Positions 33,233 to 41,879 of a stretch of DNA of 43,914 bases are shown one piece after another. The stretch covers positions 1-43,914 of the forward strand of contig URDJ01000025.1 of the NCBI GenBank assembly GCA_900546615.1, written 5' to 3'. Under the pieces are notes generated by a model that was not told where the DNA came from, did no database searches, and was given only the letters and a program-made list of their open reading frames with translations. The position numbers and the translations under genes are program-made. This stretch comes from an uncultured Eubacteriales bacterium. GTDB taxonomy: Bacteria > Bacillota > Clostridia > Oscillospirales > Oscillospiraceae. Numbering within the stretch: the stretch's first letter is position 1; every line of letters starts with the position of its first letter.

Positions 33233-34282
33233 TTATGCAAACATATGCAAAAAGAGCTTTGCCATAATAAAGCCCAATAATCCACATCCCGGAAATGTAA
33301 ACACCCATGTCAAGACCAGTTCTTTGACGATTTTCCAATTCACATTGCTCATTCCTCTCACAGCTCCTACCCCCATGATGGCGGTTGTCTTTGTATGCGT
33401 TGTACTGACAGGGATCCCGGCAAGTGAAGAAAACAGCAGGCAAAGGGTGGCTGCCAAGTCCGCAGAAAAGCCTTGATACGGTTTGAGCTTCACCATGTCC
33501 ATTCCGACCGATTTAATGATCCGATAGCCACCGATAGAGGTCCCGAGACCCATAACGGCAGAACAAAGTATCATCAACCACACCGGAACCGTAAAACTCG
33601 ATATATCGGAATGTCCGCCGGAAAAAGCTGCGCCGAGGAGAAAGATCGCCATGAATTTTTGTCCGTCCTGTGCACCGTGCATAAATGCCATGGCTGCGCC
33701 GCCGGCAACTTGTGCTCCGGAAAAGAATCGATTTGCTCGGATCCTGTTGCAATGCCGAGCGCAGAGGAGCGTTAGTTTTGATACAGCAAAGCCAAAGGCA
33801 AAGCCCAATACCGTAGACAACAGTATCCCATAGATTACCTTCATCCACTCAGCGCCGTTAATACCGGAAAAGCTATTTTGGATAGCTACGGCTGCACCGG
33901 AAATACCGGCAATCAACGCATGGCTTTCACTTGTAGGTATGCCAAAGTACCACGCAGCGGTTGCCCATATCACGATAGCTGCCATAGCAGCGCAGAGAGC
34001 GACAAGTGAGATGTGCGCATTTCCTCCGAAATCCACCATATTATAGATCGTCATGGCAACCGAGGCATTCACGGCGGTCATAACAAGAACGCCAAGAAAA
34101 TTAAACACCGCCGCCATAACGATAGCTTTTCGAGCACTGATGGCCCTTGTCGAAACACATGTGGCGATGGCGTTTGGCGCATCAGTCCAGCCATTGACAA
34201 GAATAACGCCCAGTGTTAAAACCGTTGATACCATCAGCATCGGGCTGTGGCACATTTGCTCCCAAAATTCCGGTAATCCCAT
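33233..34282 (-). CDS. pit: Pit-family inorganic phosphate transporter
   Basis: A 349-residue membrane protein with about ten hydrophobic segments and the duplicated Pit signature: NGWTDAPNAIATCVSTRA in the first half and GAQDGQKFMAIFLL with IPVSTTHTKTTAIMG in the second. It also carries GIPTSESHALIAGISGAA. Pit proteins take up metal-phosphate complexes with H+ (or Na+). A GGGG-rich site precedes the ATG. Followed by its DUF47 partner. Because Pit imports Mg/Ca-phosphate, its place beside divalent-cation exporters makes physiological sense. Confidence 0.9.
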   Translation of the reverse strand: MGLPEFWEQMCHSPMLMVSTVLTLGVILVNGWTDAPNAIATCVSTRAISARKAIVMAAVFNFLGVLVMTAVNASVAMTIYNMVDFGGNAHISLVALCAAMAAIVIWATAAWYFGIPTSESHALIAGISGAAVAIQNSFSGINGAEWMKVIYGILLSTVLGFAFGFAVSKLTLLCARHCNRIRANRFFSGAQVAGGAAMAFMHGAQDGQKFMAIFLLGAAFSGGHSDISSFTVPVWLMILCSAVMGLGTSIGGYRIIKSVGMDMVKLKPYQGFSADLAATLCLLFSSLAGIPVSTTHTKTTAIMGVGAVRGMSNVNWKIVKELVLTWVFTFPGCGLLGFIMAKLFLHMFA

Positions 34283-34345
34283 TGTTATTCCCCGACTTTC
34301 CGTTCTTAATTTCGGAATCCTAATTCCTGCGGAATGGAGTTGCCC

Positions 34346-35020
34346 TCACGAGGTCCATTGACCGATTTTCAACAATCCGTCTTTACTGCCGGAAAGATAC
34401 AGCATATCCCCTGAGCCAAACAGGTAATCCGGTTGTATACTATCTATTACCCGTCCGGCACTTTCTATGGCAATAATATTCAATCCGAACTTCCCCCGCA
34501 GATTTGCACAGGCAACACTTTTCCCAACCAGCTGTTCCGGCACCTGCATTTTGGAGATGTTGATCTGTTCACTCAACTGAATAATATCAAGCTCTTTTGC
34601 CGTTTCCAAACGTGTTGCTAAACGAATCGCCATATCCCGCTCCGGATAGACAACCTCTGCGCCGAGTTTTTCCAAAATAATACCGTGCTCAATGCTTGTG
34701 GCTTTCGCCAGCACCTTTGGTATTCCCAAGGAAACCAGATTCAGGGTAGTCAGAATGGAGGTGTCCATTTGTTCTCCGATGCAGACCACGGCAACATCGC
34801 AGTTCTGTATTCCCGATTCTTCCAGTGTCTTTTTATCTAAGCATTTCACGACATAAGCATTTTCGGTCACTTCTCTCATCTCACTGACCTTATCCTCATT
34901 TTGATCCAAAACGATCAATTCCGCACCGGACGCAGCCAATTCATTTGCAAGTGCGAAACCGAATCGTCCAAGCCCAACGATACCGTAAGTCATTTTTTTA
35001 TCGGGTTTATTCCCAAACAT
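34346..35020 (-). CDS. ktrA: KtrA/TrkA-type potassium uptake regulatory subunit
   Basis: A 224-residue cytoplasmic protein with one RCK-N domain (Rossmann motif YGIVGLGRFGFALANEL, residues ~12-140) and one RCK-C domain (to the end). This single-copy layout matches KtrA, half the size of enteric TrkA. KtrA forms an octameric ring that binds ATP/ADP (and, in relatives, c-di-AMP) to gate the membrane subunit. It follows the ktrB gene by 12 bases. Confidence 0.88.
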   Translation of the reverse strand: MFGNKPDKKMTYGIVGLGRFGFALANELAASGAELIVLDQNEDKVSEMREVTENAYVVKCLDKKTLEESGIQNCDVAVVCIGEQMDTSILTTLNLVSLGIPKVLAKATSIEHGIILEKLGAEVVYPERDMAIRLATRLETAKELDIIQLSEQINISKMQVPEQLVGKSVACANLRGKFGLNIIAIESAGRVIDSIQPDYLFGSGDMLYLSGSKDGLLKIGQWTS

Positions 35021-35032
35021 ACCGATTCTCCT

Positions 35033-36331
35033 TCATCCGATAGAAATATTTCCCTCCGGGAAACTGATGTGTTCGCCTCTGCTGAAATACCAGAGTGACG
35101 CCACAGTCAAAGGTCCGAGTCTGCCTATGTACATAATAGAAATCGACAGCAGTTTCGCTCCGACACCCAGATCGGTTGTGATGCCGGTTGAGAGTCCAAC
35201 TGTTCCAAAGGCACTTGTGACCTCAAAAAGTGCATCCATTAACGAAATTCCCGGCTCCAGTATGGCCATAAGCCATGTGCCTGCCGATACAAGTGCTACC
35301 GCCAACAATGTTATAACAGACGCTTTTCGAAAGGCGTCCTTTGGGATGGCATTATGAAAGGCTTTCTCGGATCTGTTGGTTGCCGCCGATTTAATGCCTT
35401 GTATTAAAACAAAAAGAGTACTGGTCTTAATACCGCCTCCGGTAGAACCGGGAGAAGCGCCGATAAACATTAAGGCGGTCAATACCAAAAGTCCTGCATT
35501 TGAAAAGGTTCCCAACGGGTAGGTTGAAAAGCCTGCTGTTCTTGCCGAGACACTGTGAAAGAAAGCACCGAGCCATGTTACATTCTCGGTCAGTTTGAGA
35601 AGAAGGGTTCCAACAATTATCAGCACACCGCTTACCGATAACACGACTTTAGCATGCATGGAGTACTTTCTGAAACTCAGCCTGTATTGCCACATCTCCC
35701 GGATGACAAGGAAGCCTATTCCTCCGAAAAAAATCAAGCCGCAGGTGACCAGATTCAACATAATGTTGTTCTGATAAGGAATCAGATTTTGAAGATTCCC
35801 GAGTATGTCAAAGCCGGAATTGTTAAAGGCCGCCACGGAGTGAAACAAACTGATTCCGATTGCCTTTTGGAGTGGATAATCTTGAATGAAGACAAAAAAG
35901 CTTAATACTGCTCCGATAAATTCAATGGTGAATGTCGTAAGCAATACGCTTTTTATAAAACGGACGATACCTTTATTGGAATCGAGATTGGAAGCCTCTC
36001 GTATCAAGCGTCGGCCTTTCAGATCCAGCTTCCTGCCCATAGCCAAAATGACGCCGGCACCGATGGATGTAACGCCAAGTCCTCCGATCTGTATCAGCAG
36101 AGCGAGAAAAAATTGTCCGATCGGAGTAAAGGTATCTCCTGCATCAACAGCTATCAGCCCTGTTACGCAAACTGCGCTTGTCGAAGTATACAGAGAATCG
36201 ATATATTTTAATTCAACACCCTCCCGCACACTGCACGGAAGGATCAAAAGTACCGATCCGATTAAAATTACGGCGGCAAATCCTAATGAAATAAGACGCG
36301 CCGGCGATTGTGCTTGAAGGAGCTTTTTCAT
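35033..36331 (-). CDS. ktrB: KtrB/TrkH-type potassium channel subunit
   Basis: A 432-residue membrane protein with four M1-P-M2 units of the SKT superfamily. The selectivity-filter turns are visible: STSAVCVTGL, FHSVAAFNNSGF, FHSVSARTAGF and TSAFGTVGLSTGI. Length agrees with KtrB (~445). It takes up K+ with the KtrA ring. Its ATG overlaps the response-regulator stop by four bases, so K+ uptake is translationally coupled to the two-component system. Confidence 0.9.
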   Translation of the reverse strand: MKKLLQAQSPARLISLGFAAVILIGSVLLILPCSVREGVELKYIDSLYTSTSAVCVTGLIAVDAGDTFTPIGQFFLALLIQIGGLGVTSIGAGVILAMGRKLDLKGRRLIREASNLDSNKGIVRFIKSVLLTTFTIEFIGAVLSFFVFIQDYPLQKAIGISLFHSVAAFNNSGFDILGNLQNLIPYQNNIMLNLVTCGLIFFGGIGFLVIREMWQYRLSFRKYSMHAKVVLSVSGVLIIVGTLLLKLTENVTWLGAFFHSVSARTAGFSTYPLGTFSNAGLLVLTALMFIGASPGSTGGGIKTSTLFVLIQGIKSAATNRSEKAFHNAIPKDAFRKASVITLLAVALVSAGTWLMAILEPGISLMDALFEVTSAFGTVGLSTGITTDLGVGAKLLSISIMYIGRLGPLTVASLWYFSRGEHISFPEGNISIG

Positions 36332-37041
36332 TCCTCGTTATCTCCATTCATTCGGTAACCGACACCGAGTTCATTGGAAATACACCAAGATTCTCCCGGT
36401 TTCACGCCGAATTTTCTTCGTATATTGGCCATATTGACCTGTAGCCTTTTTGTGCTGCCCTCGTCGGGATACCCCCAAATTTCCTTGATGATTGCAGAAT
36501 ACGTCATCATCTTCCCACAGTGCTCGGAAAGAAACGCCACAATGTTATACTCCGTTTGGGAGAGACCGACATCTTGCCCGTGAACGAACACTTGTCTTGC
36601 ATCGTACTGGATCAGCAGATCTTTTGTCCGGAATATACCGATCGGCAGTTTTCCGCTGTCGGCACGATGCTGATAATTTCGTAATACCATGCGAATCCGT
36701 GCAAGCAGTTCAGCCGAGCTGAAAGGTTTTGTCACATAATCATTTGCGCCGGCATCCAATGCGAGGACCTTATCGGTGTCATTGTTTCGTGCAGATAAAA
36801 CAATTATCGGGGATAGCGAACTCTTCCTCACAAATTCAAGAAATCGAATTCCGTTCATATCCGGAAGCCCAAGATCAAGTATCGAAACATCCGGCAAATG
36901 AGAAGTGAATAATGTAATTGCAAGATTACAGGTTTCAGCAAGAATCACCTGGTATCCGGCTGCGCCCAACATAGTCGCCATAACCGACCGGAGGTTCTCA
37001 TCATCCTCTATCAGCAACACCTTATACTTATTATTGGTCAT
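36328..37041 (-). CDS. KdpE-like OmpR-family response regulator
   Basis: A 237-residue protein with a receiver domain (KVLLIEDDENLR, phospho-acceptor D56 in SILDLGLPD, signalling lysine in YVTKPFS) and a C-terminal winged-helix domain (LSQTEYNIVAFLSEHCGKMM, then NIRRKFG). Similarity is closest to KdpE. Start at 37041 chosen because a longer frame extends into the kinase gene; the true ATG overlaps the kinase stop by 11 bases. It probably controls its own operon through the tandem GGTTAAG boxes at 38132-38149. Confidence 0.88.
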   Translation of the reverse strand: MTNNKYKVLLIEDDENLRSVMATMLGAAGYQVILAETCNLAITLFTSHLPDVSILDLGLPDMNGIRFLEFVRKSSLSPIIVLSARNNDTDKVLALDAGANDYVTKPFSSAELLARIRMVLRNYQHRADSGKLPIGIFRTKDLLIQYDARQVFVHGQDVGLSQTEYNIVAFLSEHCGKMMTYSAIIKEIWGYPDEGSTKRLQVNMANIRRKFGVKPGESWCISNELGVGYRMNGDNEE

Positions 37042-38089
37042 GACTGATTTCTTCCTTCCCGATCGTAAAACGGAATAATGCGCCGCCGTTTTTTCGATTT
37101 TCTGCCGTGATCGTTCCGCCATGCGCCCTGACGATCGTTGAGCAAACAGATAATCCGATCCCGGCATAGCGACGAGGGCCTTGTGTCATATCCTGCTGCA
37201 CCTCATAGCATTCCGAAAAAAGAGTTTTTAACCTGCTTTCTTCTATTCCGCAGCCGTTATCTGCAACCTCAAACACAACCTGATCCGCCAAAGTAAAGGC
37301 CTTAAGCAAAAGTACCGTCATGCCCTTTGCGTGATACACGGAGTTTTCCAAAAGGTTGAGGATAACCTGTTCGATCAAAATCGGGTCAACATCGATGATC
37401 ACAATATCATCCGGCACAGTCACCTCGACTTTTTGTTCCGGATGGCGCTGATAAAATTTAGCAACAGAGGAATCGATCAATTCGTCCAATATCGTCGTAG
37501 TCTTGTTGATCTTCATCGTCTCGTTATCGATTCGGGTAACTGACAGAAGATTTTCCACCATCCGGATAAGCCATTCGGAATCCTCTTGAATGTTCGACAG
37601 CATTGTTTCTTTTTGTTCCTCTGTCAAAGTTTCTTTCTCGTCCCGAAGAAGAGAGCTTGCGCTATAGATGGAGGTCAGCGGTGTACGCAAGTCGTGGGAA
37701 ACGGCACGAAGCAGATTCGCGCGTGTTTTTTCCCTTTCACTTTCCGCTTTTGCCTCTTCATAGGTTTTGATTTTTGTCGTCAGCATTCCGGTAATGACAG
37801 CAATAGCCAGCATAATAATTGCCGAGATCACATTGACGGGAGTTATAAAGTCAAACTTTAAAAACGGATAGGTGAACACAAAGTTAATGGCAACTGTGCC
37901 TACGACAGATGAAAAGATGCCGTAGAAATATCCATCAGTAAAAAGAGAAACAATAAAGACAGAAAATACAAAAATCGTTGTTATGTGCTCTTGCACCTCA
38001 AGCCGCTGAAAAATAAAGCTTATTACGCCGGCGGCAACCAACGCAAGCAGCGTTATGATTATATTTCTCAAAATGCTTTTCTTTTTCAT
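37031..38089 (-). CDS. KdpD-like sensor histidine kinase lacking the KdpD N-terminal domains
   Basis: A 352-residue kinase. Four closely spaced membrane helices (~8-105) match the DUF4118 domain of KdpD. A HisKA domain with phospho-acceptor H132 in LLRAVSHDLRTPLTS and an ATPase domain (NLLENSVYHA; DNGCGIEESRL; GIGLSVCSTIV) follow. The long KdpD and Usp domains that sense K+ and c-di-AMP in the full-length (~900-residue) protein are absent. AAGGAG lies before the ATG. It is the first gene of the ion-transport unit and presumably senses K+ limitation or envelope stress. Confidence 0.88.
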   Translation of the reverse strand: MKKKSILRNIIITLLALVAAGVISFIFQRLEVQEHITTIFVFSVFIVSLFTDGYFYGIFSSVVGTVAINFVFTYPFLKFDFITPVNVISAIIMLAIAVITGMLTTKIKTYEEAKAESEREKTRANLLRAVSHDLRTPLTSIYSASSLLRDEKETLTEEQKETMLSNIQEDSEWLIRMVENLLSVTRIDNETMKINKTTTILDELIDSSVAKFYQRHPEQKVEVTVPDDIVIIDVDPILIEQVILNLLENSVYHAKGMTVLLLKAFTLADQVVFEVADNGCGIEESRLKTLFSECYEVQQDMTQGPRRYAGIGLSVCSTIVRAHGGTITAENRKNGGALFRFTIGKEEISHDQ

Positions 38090-38115
38090 TTCTGAAGCTC
38101 CTTATAACGGTAATG

Positions 38116-38149
38116 ATTATAGCATAGGTTTGGTTAAGATATGGTTAAG
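38116..38149 (-). promoter_or_regulatory. Promoter of the ion-transport unit with tandem response-regulator box
   Basis: A perfect TATAAT (-10, 38116-38121, minus strand) lacks a usable -35 box. In its place are two direct repeats, GGTTAAG at 38132-38138 and 38143-38149 (CTTAACC on the coding strand), spaced 11 bases. This is the typical spacing of OmpR/PhoB-type binding sites and resembles the Bacillus PhoP box (TTAACA repeats). Suggests activation by the encoded regulator. Confidence 0.65.
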
Positions 38150-38170
38150 GCATTCGGCAACAGATTTCAG

Positions 38171-38671
38171 CTATACTTTTGTCTTTCCTGCATTGCAAAA
38201 CCTCTGTACACTATCATCGCTGCAATCATCGCCGCTCTGATGGTAGATTGCCATAATGCGCCGCAGGACGGGATAGGTGTCCGTCGTCATGGTGATGACA
38301 CCGCTCTGTGCCGTGCGGATGTAGTCCTCGATGCCGTCCAAAATGTACTGCTTCTGAAAGGCGACGAAGGGCGTGCCTATGGACGGATCGTACTTTTGCA
38401 AGGCGGTTAGAATCCCGCACACCGCTGCCTGCTTGATGTCCACAAAGTGCTCCGGTAGGCCGTAACGCTGGCAGGCATCCTGCGCCAGCTTGTTCAGCAT
38501 CGGCTCCCGGTCGTGCAAGTACCACGACAGATACTTGTCTTCATTTTCATCAAAATATAGCTCGATACACTCCTGCAGCGGCAGCTTGGGCGGCGCAGGG
38601 TCAAGGAGGTACATCCGGCGCTCCAAAAGATACCGCTGTTGCTCTAAAACTTCATTCTGTTCTTTGGACAC
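38171..38671 (-). pseudogene. Sigma-70 region-2-like mobile-element protein, probably C-terminally truncated
   Basis: A 166-residue protein. Residues ~70-145 resemble sigma-70 region 2 as found in integrative elements (DIKQAAVCGILTALQKYDPS, then TPFVAFQKQYILDGIEDYIR). The sequence loses likeness after AIYHQSG, about 16 residues before the stop, and no region 4 follows. The ion-transport promoter begins directly beyond. GTG at 38671 was chosen as start because AGGAGG lies eight bases upstream; the earlier GTG is too close. I infer that insertion or deletion replaced the 3' end. In intact elements the protein may direct element-gene transcription. Confidence 0.6.
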
Positions 38672-38686
38672 CGGATGCACCTCCTG

Positions 38687-39823
38687 TCATTTCATTCTTT
38701 TGCCCGTGTCAGCGTACAGCTTGGCACGCTCCAAATCCGCATAATAATTTGTCTTGGCATAGGCATCGTCCTCCTCCGCCTGTTCCAAGCGCCGCTTCGC
38801 CATGGCCTGTGCCGCCGCTGCAAATTCCGCTGTTATCGTTCCACGGCTCTTTTCGGAGCGGATGGCGGCGCGGCGTTTTTCGTAAGCAGCTTTGAGGGGA
38901 TTATCCTTCGCCCGCTCTGCCTTGCCCTGAACGATGGCGTACCGGCGGCAGGAGATTTTCTTGCCATTGTATAACTCCGGTGCTGTGCCGTAGGAACAAT
39001 ACTTCTGCCGCCGTGCGCTTTGCATCAGAAAATACTGCCCGCAAATTTCGCACTGCCTCGGATAATGCCCGTGGTGCAGCCCCTCGAAGAAATCCGTCAG
39101 CACAAAGCTGTAGTAGCTCTCAAAGGCCATTCTTCGGGCGGTGACGAGAATATGACTGTTTCGCCGTTTCGGGAGAGCAAGATATTCTGTGTGCAGCGGA
39201 AACAGACTTGATCCGAATACCTCCGTTGCAATGGGCAGCAGGTGGCGTTCATCAAAGCGGTCGGCTTCGTCTACACGAGATACAAAGCGTTTAAGTAATT
39301 CAAATGCCTTGCGCATATCCTCCGGGATAGCATCATAAAAGCAGAGGGTTCGCAAAACTGTTGCGCACAGCGTTTCACTTTTTTTGAAGAGCACCTTGTC
39401 GTATTCCTTCGGAAGAATACCGAGCGCCCTTGCACCGCCGTCTGTCTGTGCCGCCTTTCCTCGGCGGATAAAATAGTCTGACAGCAGCTCGGCATTTTCT
39501 TCCGTAAACATCTCTGAAATGCGCTGCTTCTCAGAAACGGTGTCTAAGGTATCAAACGGCTTCAACTTCGGTAATGTCAGCAATATATTCTGTATTTCCT
39601 CTCCGGCATTCACAAAATCGACACTACTTAAATATCCGGCGGCAAGCTGCTCCTGCACATTCCAGTTGCTTTGCCGGAACACGGCAATTCTTGCAGCGGT
39701 ATCATTCCTGTAATACCGGTTCAGCAGATGTGCCGCAAAGATGCCTGCCGCATAGCTTTTGCTGCCGATATATACCCGCCCGTCCCGGTAAACGGCGGTC
39801 AAATAGCCTAAGCCACCACTCAT
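38687..39823 (-). CDS. DUF6076-type mobile-element protein with zinc-finger motif
   Basis: A 378-residue protein with an uncharacterised N-terminal part and a C-terminal zinc-binding motif QCEICGQYFLMQ with RRQKYCSYG and a later C in KKISCRRYA. A basic helical tail follows. The pattern matches the DUF6076 proteins of clostridial integrative elements. GGAGGG lies before the ATG. The stop is about 15 bases before the sigma-like gene start, so they form an operon under the promoter at 39945. Function unknown. Confidence 0.7.
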   Translation of the reverse strand: MSGGLGYLTAVYRDGRVYIGSKSYAAGIFAAHLLNRYYRNDTAARIAVFRQSNWNVQEQLAAGYLSSVDFVNAGEEIQNILLTLPKLKPFDTLDTVSEKQRISEMFTEENAELLSDYFIRRGKAAQTDGGARALGILPKEYDKVLFKKSETLCATVLRTLCFYDAIPEDMRKAFELLKRFVSRVDEADRFDERHLLPIATEVFGSSLFPLHTEYLALPKRRNSHILVTARRMAFESYYSFVLTDFFEGLHHGHYPRQCEICGQYFLMQSARRQKYCSYGTAPELYNGKKISCRRYAIVQGKAERAKDNPLKAAYEKRRAAIRSEKSRGTITAEFAAAAQAMAKRRLEQAEEDDAYAKTNYYADLERAKLYADTGKRMK

Positions 39824-39920
39824 TTTCAGCCCTCCGATTTATTCTATCACGGGAAGTGTCCCGTTTTCCGTACTCACTGTTTTGACGCAAAAAAGTTGAA
39901 ATATTTTTGTTACAGCCCAT

Positions 39921-39940
39921 AAAACAAAACAGTTTGTTTT
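39921..39940. promoter_or_regulatory. Dyad-rich element at the start of the DUF6076/sigma-like operon
   Basis: The stretch AAAACAAAACAGTTTGTTTT is nearly palindromic (CAAA...TTTG core) and overlaps the predicted start of transcription (~39938). It could be an operator. The binding protein is not known. Confidence 0.35.
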
Positions 39941-39944
39941 GATT

Positions 39945-39973
39945 ATTATATCAGAAAACAGCACTTATTTCAA
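39945..39973 (-). promoter_or_regulatory. Promoter of the DUF6076/sigma-like operon
   Basis: On the minus strand TTGAAA (39968-39973) and TATAAT (39945-39950) are 17 bases apart. The transcript would carry a leader of about 115 bases. Confidence 0.7.
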
Positions 39974-40071
39974 TGCTTTTCACAATGTTGCGGTTATTGT
40001 TTTTTTCGTGTTGCTTATTCCTTACCTTTTTTCGCTGTTTCCCCCATTAAATACATAGAAGGCAGTCATTG

Positions 40072-40102
40072 AGCCGTCGAGGTCACACTCGGCGGCTTTT
40101 TT
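40072..40102 (+). terminator. Terminator-like hairpin ahead of the VLP/parM operon
   Basis: The stem AGCCGTCGAG/CTCGGCGGCT (one T-G pair) is followed by six T residues. No gene ends nearby on this strand, so it may end a short leader transcript and attenuate the operon that starts at 40135. Sequence from 39974 to 40071 is AT-rich with no gene recognised. Confidence 0.6.
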
Positions 40103-40134
40103 GCTGCCCGAAAAACGGAAAGGAGGCGAAAGCG

Positions 40135-40365
40135 ATGGTACTGAAAATCACACCAAAGCAGCGGGTAAAAATCAATGCCCTTGTGCGCAGGACTTGCTGT
40201 AACTGCCGCAAAGGAAATTGCCTGCTGCTGGATGACGGCGAAGAAGCAAAGTGCGTGCAGCTCATTTCCCGGTACGGTATCTACTGCAATTATTTTCTAA
40301 AAGCAGTGCTACCGGCTGAAAAGGAGCTGTATGCGGAAATCCTACGGCAAAACGGGATGGGATAA
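40135..40365 (+). CDS. Cysteine-rich VLP-domain protein
   Basis: A 76-residue protein with the pattern LKITPKQRVKINALVRRTCC, then NCRKGNCLLLDDGEEAKC and, near the end, KAVLPAEKELYAEIL. This matches the Cys_rich_VLP family of clostridial conjugative elements, named for the conserved Val-Leu-Pro. Several cysteines suggest zinc binding. AAAGGAGG precedes ATG 40135. It lies upstream of parM in the maintenance/mobilization module. Function unknown. Confidence 0.82.
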   Translation: MVLKITPKQRVKINALVRRTCCNCRKGNCLLLDDGEEAKCVQLISRYGIYCNYFLKAVLPAEKELYAEILRQNGMG

Positions 40366-40424
40366 CTGCCCGAAAGAGTTATCTAAAAAATTTGAAGGCT
40401 GCACCGCAGCAGAAAGGAACTACT

Positions 40425-41348
40425 ATGAAAACAATGAACAACACAAAAATCATCGGCATCGACCACGGTTATGGCAATATGAAAACGGCGAATCACTATT
40501 TTCCGTCCGGTATTCTTAGTTTTGACGCAGAGCCGCTGTTCACCGGCGATATGCTGACCTACAACGGCAAATATTATCTCATCGGCGAGGGACACAAGGA
40601 GTTTATTGCCGAAAAGGTGAACGACGAGGACTATTATATCCTCACCCTTGCGGCGATTGCCAAGGAACTGAAAGCCGAAAATATTACCGAGGCGCACATT
40701 GTGGTTGCCGCCGGTCTTCCACTGACTTGGACAAGCGGGCAAAAGACGGCGTTCCGGGAGTATCTGATGAAAAACACGGAAGTGGATTTCACCTACAAAA
40801 AGACTGCTTACCACATCTATATCGACGATGTGCGCATCTACCCGCAGGGCTACGCCGCCATTGCAAGTTTCGCAACGACTCTGAAAGGCGTGAACCTGAT
40901 CGCTGACATCGGCAACGGCACGATGAACACGCTGTATATGATCAACGGCAAGCCGCAGCAGGGCAAAATGTTCACCGAAAAATTCGGGACTTACCAGTGT
41001 ACCCTTGCGGTTCGTGAGGCATTTATGCAGAAAGCGCAACGGGAGATCAACGACGCCATTATTGACGAGGTGCTGATTACCGGCACGGCAAATATTGCGC
41101 CTGCCGATCTGAAAATCATCAAGGGCGTCGCCGCTGAGTATGTGCGGGACATTTTCCGCAGACTCCGTGAGCACGGCTATGATGACAGCACGGTGATGTT
41201 GTATATCGCCGGTGGCGGCGGGTGCCTTGTGAAGAATTTCTGCAAGCTCAATGCCGACCGGGTGAAATTTGTTGAGGACATCTGTGCCGCCGCAAAAGGG
41301 TATGAATATCTGACGGAAGCGCAGTTGAAGGCTGAGGGTAAGGTATGA
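40425..41348 (+). CDS. parM: ParM/StbA-like actin-family segregation ATPase
   Basis: A 307-residue actin-fold protein. The phosphate-1 motif IIGIDHGYGNMKTA is at the N terminus. IVVAAGLPLTW, the phosphate-2 loop LIADIGNGTMNTL and the adenosine motif LYIAGGGGCLV follow in order. Plasmid ParM forms filaments that push copies apart; homologues are common in integrative elements, where they may stabilise the excised circle. Start at 40425 has AAAGGA upstream. It overlaps the next gene by four bases (ATGA), the usual parM-parR coupling. Confidence 0.85.
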   Translation: MKTMNNTKIIGIDHGYGNMKTANHYFPSGILSFDAEPLFTGDMLTYNGKYYLIGEGHKEFIAEKVNDEDYYILTLAAIAKELKAENITEAHIVVAAGLPLTWTSGQKTAFREYLMKNTEVDFTYKKTAYHIYIDDVRIYPQGYAAIASFATTLKGVNLIADIGNGTMNTLYMINGKPQQGKMFTEKFGTYQCTLAVREAFMQKAQREINDAIIDEVLITGTANIAPADLKIIKGVAAEYVRDIFRRLREHGYDDSTVMLYIAGGGGCLVKNFCKLNADRVKFVEDICAAAKGYEYLTEAQLKAEGKV

Positions 41349-41677
41349 ACGGTGAAATCTATCGGCTGAATATTCGCTTTGACCTTGCCGACGAGCCCCA
41401 ATGGTCGATTGTTGAACAGCTTCAATCCATTGACCGAAAGCAGTATGGTTCTATCAACAAATTCATCATTGCTGCTATCGGAAAGGCTTTTGACAGCAAT
41501 GGCAGCAGTACGCTGACCGCTGAGGAAGTCCGCAGCATTATCCGGGAGGAATTGCAGGATGTTGCCTTTGTATCAGCGCAGCCGTCGCAGACGCAAACAG
41601 TCCAGCCGACATTGACGGAGGAGGAACAAGCGGCAAACGAGCAGAGCGTCCTCAATGATTTGAAGATGTTCGGATGA
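41345..41677 (+). CDS. ParR-like partner of ParM
   Basis: A 110-residue protein whose first ~50 residues resemble a ribbon-helix-helix (YRLNIRFDLADEP, then GSINKFIIAAIGKAF). The rest is acidic and glutamine-rich. ParR proteins bind centromere repeats and cap ParM filaments. The four-base overlap with parM and the length support this; sequence likeness alone is weak. The following noncoding stretch with inverted repeats could include its binding site. Confidence 0.65.
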   Translation: MNGEIYRLNIRFDLADEPQWSIVEQLQSIDRKQYGSINKFIIAAIGKAFDSNGSSTLTAEEVRSIIREELQDVAFVSAQPSQTQTVQPTLTEEEQAANEQSVLNDLKMFG

Positions 41678-41723
41678 TGCCAAATAAGGCGATTTTGGCA
41701 GCAAAATGGGAAGCATCCACAAT

Positions 41724-41770
41724 TTGCGTGGCATCACTTTGATGCCACGCAAGATATACCCCCCAAGGGA
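41724..41770. other. Candidate oriT: long inverted repeat with adjacent C-rich nick region
   Basis: A perfect 13-base inverted repeat TTGCGTGGCATCA (41724-41736) / TGATGCCACGCAA (41740-41752) is followed at once by GATATACCCCCCAAGG. An inverted repeat next to a conserved nick segment just upstream of mobC and a relaxase is the standard oriT layout. Confidence 0.7.
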
Positions 41771-41879
41771 TAAGAAAGTGGTTTTCGGTGTCGGGCAGCG
41801 CAGAGATACACTGAAATCACGGTATCTGAAACCGCTTATCTTTATGCCCTCCGGGGTGCGTCCTACGGTATAACAAGCA

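Noticed and set aside
38171..38671. Antitoxin or small regulator
   Set aside because: The central segment is more like sigma-70 region 2 from integrative elements, and no toxin partner is adjacent.
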